In this document: positions 58,953 to 64,000 of the stretch, piece by piece
Layout of the letters: each line of letters starts with the position of its first letter
Position numbering within the stretch: position 1 is the first letter of the stretch
DNA from: Streptomyces collinus Tu 365
Lineage (GTDB): Bacteria; Actinomycetota; Actinomycetes; Streptomycetales; Streptomycetaceae
Direction of reading: 5' to 3'
Length of the DNA: 64,000 bases
Assembly (NCBI RefSeq): GCF_000444875.1
Contig: NC_021985.1
Coordinates: 310,001-374,000, forward strand
The notes under the pieces: generated by a model
What the model was told of the DNA's origin: nothing
Seen by the model: the letters and a program-made list of their open reading frames with translations, nothing else
Databases searched by the model: none
Translations under genes and position numbers: made by a program

Positions 58953-61900
58953 CCATCCAGGAGAGCACGCCGGGCGCCGTCGACAGCCGGCTGGCCGCCG
59001 CCCGTGAGCTGATGCGCCGCCGGGTGCAGTCGGCCCTGGCCCAGACGTCGGCAGACGTGGACGGGACCACCACGTCCGCCGCCCCCGCGCCGCGCACGGC
59101 CGGCACCGGAGCGGCCGCCGAGCCCGTCGCCTCGTTCGCGCAGGAACGCATGTGGCTGGTGGACCGGATGCGGAGCGGCGCCTCCGGCTACGCGATACCG
59201 GAGGTCGTGCGGCTGCGCGGGCCGGTGCGCCGTGATCTGCTGCGGCGCAGCCTGACCGGGGTCGTCGGGCGGCACGCGCCGCTGCGGACGGTGTTCGAGG
59301 AGCGGGACGGGCAGCCGGTGCCCGTCGTGCTCCCGGCCCCCGACGAGGTGCCGTTGGCCCTGCTCGACCTGGGCGCGGACGGTGACGGCTCCGCGGCACC
59401 GGACGCCGAACAGCGGGCCCTGGACCTGGCGCGGGAGGAGGCGCGCCGTCCGTTCGACCTGGCCACCGGGCCGCTGCTGCGCGCCCTGCTGATCCGCCTC
59501 GGGGCGCAGGACCACGTCCTGGTGCTGGTGGTCCACCACATCGCGACCGACGGCTGGTCCATGTCACTGCTGTGGAAGGAGCTGTCCGAGGGCTACACGG
59601 CGCTGCTGCGGGGCGTGCCGGCGCGTCACCCCGAACTGCCGGTCGCCTACCAGGACCACGCCCGCAGCCAGCGGGAGCGCCTGGCGAGCGGCGCCCTGGA
59701 CACGGGGCTGCGGCACTGGGAGGAGCGGCTGGCCGGCCTGGAGCCGCTGGAGCTGCCCGCGGACAGGCCGCGGCCGACCCGGCGCAGCGGCGCCGGGCAC
59801 AGCCTGGAGTTCACCCTCGACCGGGAGCTCACCGACCGGCTGCGGCGGCTGGCCGAGGCGCGTGGGGTGACCCTGTTCATGACGCTGCTCGCCGCCTTCC
59901 AGGCGGTCCTGGCCCGGGTGTCGGGCCGTACCGACATCGCGGTCGGCACGCCCGTCGCGGGCCGGGACCGGGTCGAACTGGAGCCGCTGATCGGCTTCTT
60001 CGTGAACACGCTGGTGCTGCGCACCGACCTGTCGGGCGACCCCGGTTTCCACGAGCTGCTGGGCCGGGTCCGTCAGGTGACGCTGGACGCCTACGACCAC
60101 CAGGAGGTGCCGTTCGACCGGCTGGTGGAGCATCTGAACCCGGAACGGTCCGGCGACATGAACCCGCTGGTGCAGGTGATGTTCGCCGCCGCGGGTGAGG
60201 AGACGGCGGCGCTGCGGCTGCCGCAGGTGGACGTCGAGCGGATGCCGTGCGACTTCGGCGCGTCCCTGTTCGACGTGAGCGTGTTCGTCTCCGAGGGTGC
60301 CGACCGCTGCACCGGCTCGCTGGTGGTGGACACCGACCTGTTCGACCCGGCCGGCGCCGAACTGCTGGTCGGGCACTACCTGGAGCTTCTGGCCGCGGTG
60401 GCGGAGGAGCCCGGCCGACCGCTCGGACAGCTGCTGCCGGGCGCCGGGACCGCCGCCCGGATCGTCGCCGGCGGGCACGGCACCGTGCGCGCCGACCTGG
60501 CCCCGGCCACGCCCGCCGGGCTCTTCGCCGGCCAGGCGGGCCGCTCCCCCGGTGCCACGGCCGTGGTCTGCGGGACCGACCGGCTCACGTACGCCGAACT
60601 CGACGCCCGCACGGACGCGCTGGCGGCGCGGCTGCGGGCCGCCGGGGTGGGCCGGGAGACGCCGGTGGCGCTGCTCATGGAGCGCTCGGTGCACGTGCCC
60701 GTCGCGATGCTGGCGGTGCTGAAGGCGGGCGGGGCCTATGTGCCGCTCAACCCGGCCTTCCCGGTGCGGCGGCTGCACTGGATGCTGGAGCACACCGGCG
60801 CCCGTCTGCTGCTCACCGATCCGGCCCTGGCCGGGCACGAGGCCGCCACGGCATCGCCCGTACCGGTCCTCGACGCCACCGGGGGCCCGCGCCGGGAGCC
60901 TGGGGCACCGGACGAGCACGCGGGGCCGTGCGCGCCGGACGAGGATGCGGGGCCGTGCGCGCCGGACCAGCTCGCCTACATCATGTACACCTCCGGCTCG
61001 ACGGGCGAACCCAAGGGCATCGGCGTCACTCAGGGCAACATCGCGGCCCTCGCCCGCGACTCCGCGTTCGGCACGGCGCACCGCCGGGTCCTCGCCCACG
61101 CCCCGCTGGCCTTCGACGCCTCGACCTACGAGGTGTGGACGCCGCTGCTGACCGGCGGCACGGTGGTGATGGCGCCGCCCGGACGGATCGGCACCGACAC
61201 CCTCGCCCGGCTGGTGCGCGAGCACCGGATCACCGCGCTGTTCCTCACGGCGGCCCTCTTCGACCTCGTCGTCGAGGAACGGGTGGAGCTGCTCACCGAG
61301 GTCCGGGAGGTATGGACCGGCGGTGAGGCCGCGAGCGCCACGTCCTTCCGCCGGGCCCTCGCGGCGGCCCCGGACACCGTGCTGGTCAACGCCTACGGCC
61401 CCACGGAGACGACGACGTTCGCCACCGTCCACCGGGTGGACGCCCGCGCCGGCGGCACGGTGGCGGGCCGGGTGCCGATCGGTTCGGCGCTGGACGACAC
61501 CCGGCTGTACGTGCTCGACGAGCGCGGGCGTCCGGTGCCCGAGGGTGCGGTCGGTGAACTGTGCGTCGGCGGCACCGGGGTCGCCCGCGGCTACCTGGGC
61601 CGGCCGGGACTGACCGCCGAGCGGTTCGCCGTCGACCCGTACGGGCCGCCCGGGGCGCGCATGTACCGCACCGGGGACCTGGCCAGGCGGCGCCCCGACG
61701 GCACCGTCGACTACCTGGGCCGCGCCGACCAGCAGGTGAAGATCCGCGGCTTCCGCATCGAGCCGGGTGAGGTCGAGGCGGAACTGACCCGGTGCCCGGG
61801 GGTGGGCCGTGCCGCCGTCGTCGTGCGTGAGGACACCCCCGGCGAGCCGTGCCTGGTCGCGTACGTCGTGGCCGCGCCCGGCGCCGACCCTGCCCCCGAC

Positions 61901-64000
61901 GTGCTGCACCGGGCTCTGGCGGAGCGGCTGCCGGCCTACATGCTGCCCGCCGCGATCGTGCCGTTGCCCGGCCTGCCGACGACACCCAACGGCAAGCTGG
62001 ACCGGCGTGCCCTGCCCGCGCCCGGCGAACGAGCGGTGAGCCGGGCCCGGTTCGAGGAGCCGGCCGGCGCCACGGAACGGCTGGTCGCCGAGGTGTGGGG
62101 CGAGGTGCTCGGGGCCGGCCGCGTCGGCCGCCACGACGACTTCTTCGCCCTCGGCGGCCACTCCCTGCGGGCCACCCGGGTGGTGTCCCGCCTCGGCGTA
62201 CGCCTGGGCACCGAGGTGCCGCTGCGGCTGCTGTTCGAACACCCGGTGCTGGAGCGGTTCGCGACCGCGCTGGACGCGCTGCGTGCCGAAGCGCCGGACA
62301 CCGTCGCGGACCGGGTCGTCCCGCGTCCCGCCGGCACCGCGGCACCGCTGTCCTTCGCGCAGCAGCGCCTGTGGTTCCTGGACCAGCTCCAGCCGGGCCG
62401 CCCCGACTACAACATCCCCGTCGCCGTCCGCCTCGAGGGCACGCTCGACGCCGACGCGTTGCTCGACGCCCTGCGCACCGTGGTCGCCCGGCACGAGGTG
62501 CTGCGCTCGCGGCTGGCGGAAGGACCGGACGGGCCGGTGCAGTCGGTGGAGCCGGCCGAGGTGTTCGTGCCGGTCGTCACCGACCTTTCCGGGGTGGTGC
62601 GCGAGGAGGCCCGCTCCCGGGCCCTCGGCCTGGCCCACGGCGACGCCGCCGCCCCGTTCGACCTGTCCCGGGCGCCCCTGCTGCGGGCCCGCCTGGTCCG
62701 CGTGGACGCGCGGGAACACCTGCTCGTCCTCGTCCTGCACCACACGGTGGGCGACGGCTGGTCGATGCCGGTGCTGTGGCGGGAGCTGTCGGACGCCTAC
62801 GCCGCGCTGCGGCGCGGTGAGCGGCCCGCCCTGCCGGTGCTGCCCGTCCAGTACGGCGACTACGCCCACTGGCAGCAGCGCCGGCTGGCCGAGGGCGCCG
62901 TGGACCGCGGCATCGCCCACTGGCGGGAGCGGCTCGCGGCGCTGCCCGCACTGGAGCTGCCCACGGACCGGCCCCGGCCGCTCACCCGGACCGGTTCGGG
63001 CGGGTCGCTGACCTTCGAGCTGCCGGCGGAACTCGCCGGACGGCTGGGCGCGCTGGCCCGCGAGCGCGGAGCGACGCTGTTCATGGTGCTGCTCGCCGGC
63101 TTCCAGGCGCTGCTCGCCCGGTGGACGGGACAGCACGACCTCGCCGTCGGCTCGCCCGTCGCGGGCCGGGACCGCACCGAACTGGAGCCGCTCGTCGGCT
63201 TCTTCGTCAACACGCTGGTGCTGCGCACCGACCTGTCCGGCGACCCGGCGTTCGGCGAGGCGGTACGCCGGGTGCGGGAGACCGCGCTGGCCGCCTTCGA
63301 GCACCAGGACGTGCCCTTCGACCGGCTGGTGGAGGAGCTGCGTCCGGAACGCGACCTGAGCCGCAACCCGCTCTTCGACGTCCTCTTCCAGCTGCACCCG
63401 GACCAGTTGGACACGCTGCCGCTGGAAGGGATCCGCACGACCTCGCTGGACACGGCGAACGGAACGGCCAAGTTCGACCTGAGTCTGGCCCTCACCGAGC
63501 ACCCGGACGGTCTCACCGGCACCCTCAGCTACGCCTCCGACCTGTTCGACGACACCACGATGGAGCGCTTCGCCGGTCACTACGCGCGCCTGCTGCGCTC
63601 CGCGGCGGCCGACCCGGACACCCCTCTGTCCCGGCTGGAGGTACTGGGGCAGGAGGAGCGCGCGGCGCTGCTCGGCACGGACGCGCCCGGCGAGCGCGAG
63701 CTCCCGGCCCGGGCGGCGACGCTGCACGCCCTGGTCGAGGAGCAGGCGCGGCGGCGGCCCGACGCCGTCGCCGTGACCTGCGCGGGGCGGACCACCACGT
63801 ACGCGGAGCTGGACGCCGCCGCCAACCGGCTCGCCCGGCGGCTGCGGGAGCTGGGCGCCGTCCCGGGTGCGACGGTCGCCGTGGCGACGGGGCGGGGCAC
63901 CCGCACCGTCGTCGCCGTCCTGGCCGTGCTGAAGGCGGGTGCGGCGTACGTGCCGGTGGACCCCGGCCAGCCGGCCGAGCGCGTCCGGACGGTGCTCGGC
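58949..64000 (+). CDS. NRPS, modules 3 and 4 (partial): C-A-T / C-A...
   Basis: The open frame continues past the window; 1684 codons are present. C3 (about residues 58-480; [10 protein letters not shown]) and C4 (about 1132-1560; [10 protein letters not shown]) are both of the L-to-L condensing type by eye, with no E domain between them. A3 (about 515-1025; [25 protein letters not shown]) has code D-A-Y-F-W-G-A-T-F-(K), close to the branched-chain aliphatic group (Val/Ile codes DAFWIGGTFK, DAFFLGVTFK). T3 has LGGHS at about 1067. A4 begins near 63720 and is cut off. GTG 58949 overlaps the previous TGA (GTGA). A 27-base tandem duplication lies at 60908-60961. No MbtH-like or thioesterase gene is in view. 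Confidence 0.93.
60908..60961 (+). repeat. 27-base tandem duplication in the NRPS A3 domain
   Basis: Two adjacent 27-base copies (60908-60934, 60935-60961) encode PDEHAGPCA and PDEDAGPCA, differing at two bases. They lie in the variable loop just before the A3 core motif ([12 protein letters not shown]). In frame, so probably tolerated. Confidence 0.8.

Overview
The window is very GC-rich, with GTG/TTG starts alongside ATG, 4-base start/stop overlaps, leaderless promoters and many regulatory and secreted proteins. This points strongly to Streptomyces or a close relative. No rRNA, tRNA or CRISPR array was found.

Layout. 0.1-6 kb: a lipoprotein polysaccharide deacetylase, a membrane-anchored esterase, a secreted trypsin-like protease and a GT39-type membrane glycosyltransferase (an envelope/secretion group). 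6-15 kb: small unknown proteins, a Ser/Thr kinase with an extracellular C-terminal domain, a frameshifted gene, an MBL-fold hydrolase, a histidine phosphatase, a beta-lactamase-like serine hydrolase and an Old Yellow Enzyme. 14.8-21.8 kb: a cell-envelope sensing unit made of a histidine kinase (minus strand) divergent from a lipoprotein, two ABC ATPases, an FtsX-like permease and an OmpR-type response regulator (plus strand, tightly coupled). 22-25 kb: a large LuxR-family (LAL) regulator with its own strong promoter. 25-30 kb: an S53 protease, an MDR oxidoreductase, and a TetR regulator divergent from a VOC protein.

30-38.6 kb is a stress/redox region. It holds an Hsp20 gene under an exact RheA-type operator, two DUF2267 proteins, two zinc alcohol/formaldehyde dehydrogenases, an SRPBCC protein, a membrane protein, and a GAF-PP2C (SpoIIE-type) phosphatase interrupted by one in-frame amber codon. 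38.7-50.2 kb: a STAS protein lacking the usual phospho-acceptor Ser, a winged-helix regulator with a leaderless promoter, a phospholipase D-like protein, a 1254-aa HTH/P-loop/WD40 protein, a GT87-like mannosyltransferase with a hairpin in its 5' coding end, a solitary MazF-like gene and a small protein/SPFH (flotillin-like) pair.

51.0-64.0 kb is the start of a non-ribosomal peptide synthetase (NRPS) cluster. The first protein reads C-A-T-E-C-A-T and the second C-A-T-C-A, running off the window. Hand-read A-domain codes give an undecided, epimerised residue 1, Ser at position 2 and a branched-chain aliphatic residue at position 3. The final product cannot be told from here.

Several gaps carry decayed genes: transposase, tyrosine integrase, Ser/Thr kinase, AraC regulator and an NAD(P)-binding reductase. 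The segment is accessory in character, with repeated insertion and loss.
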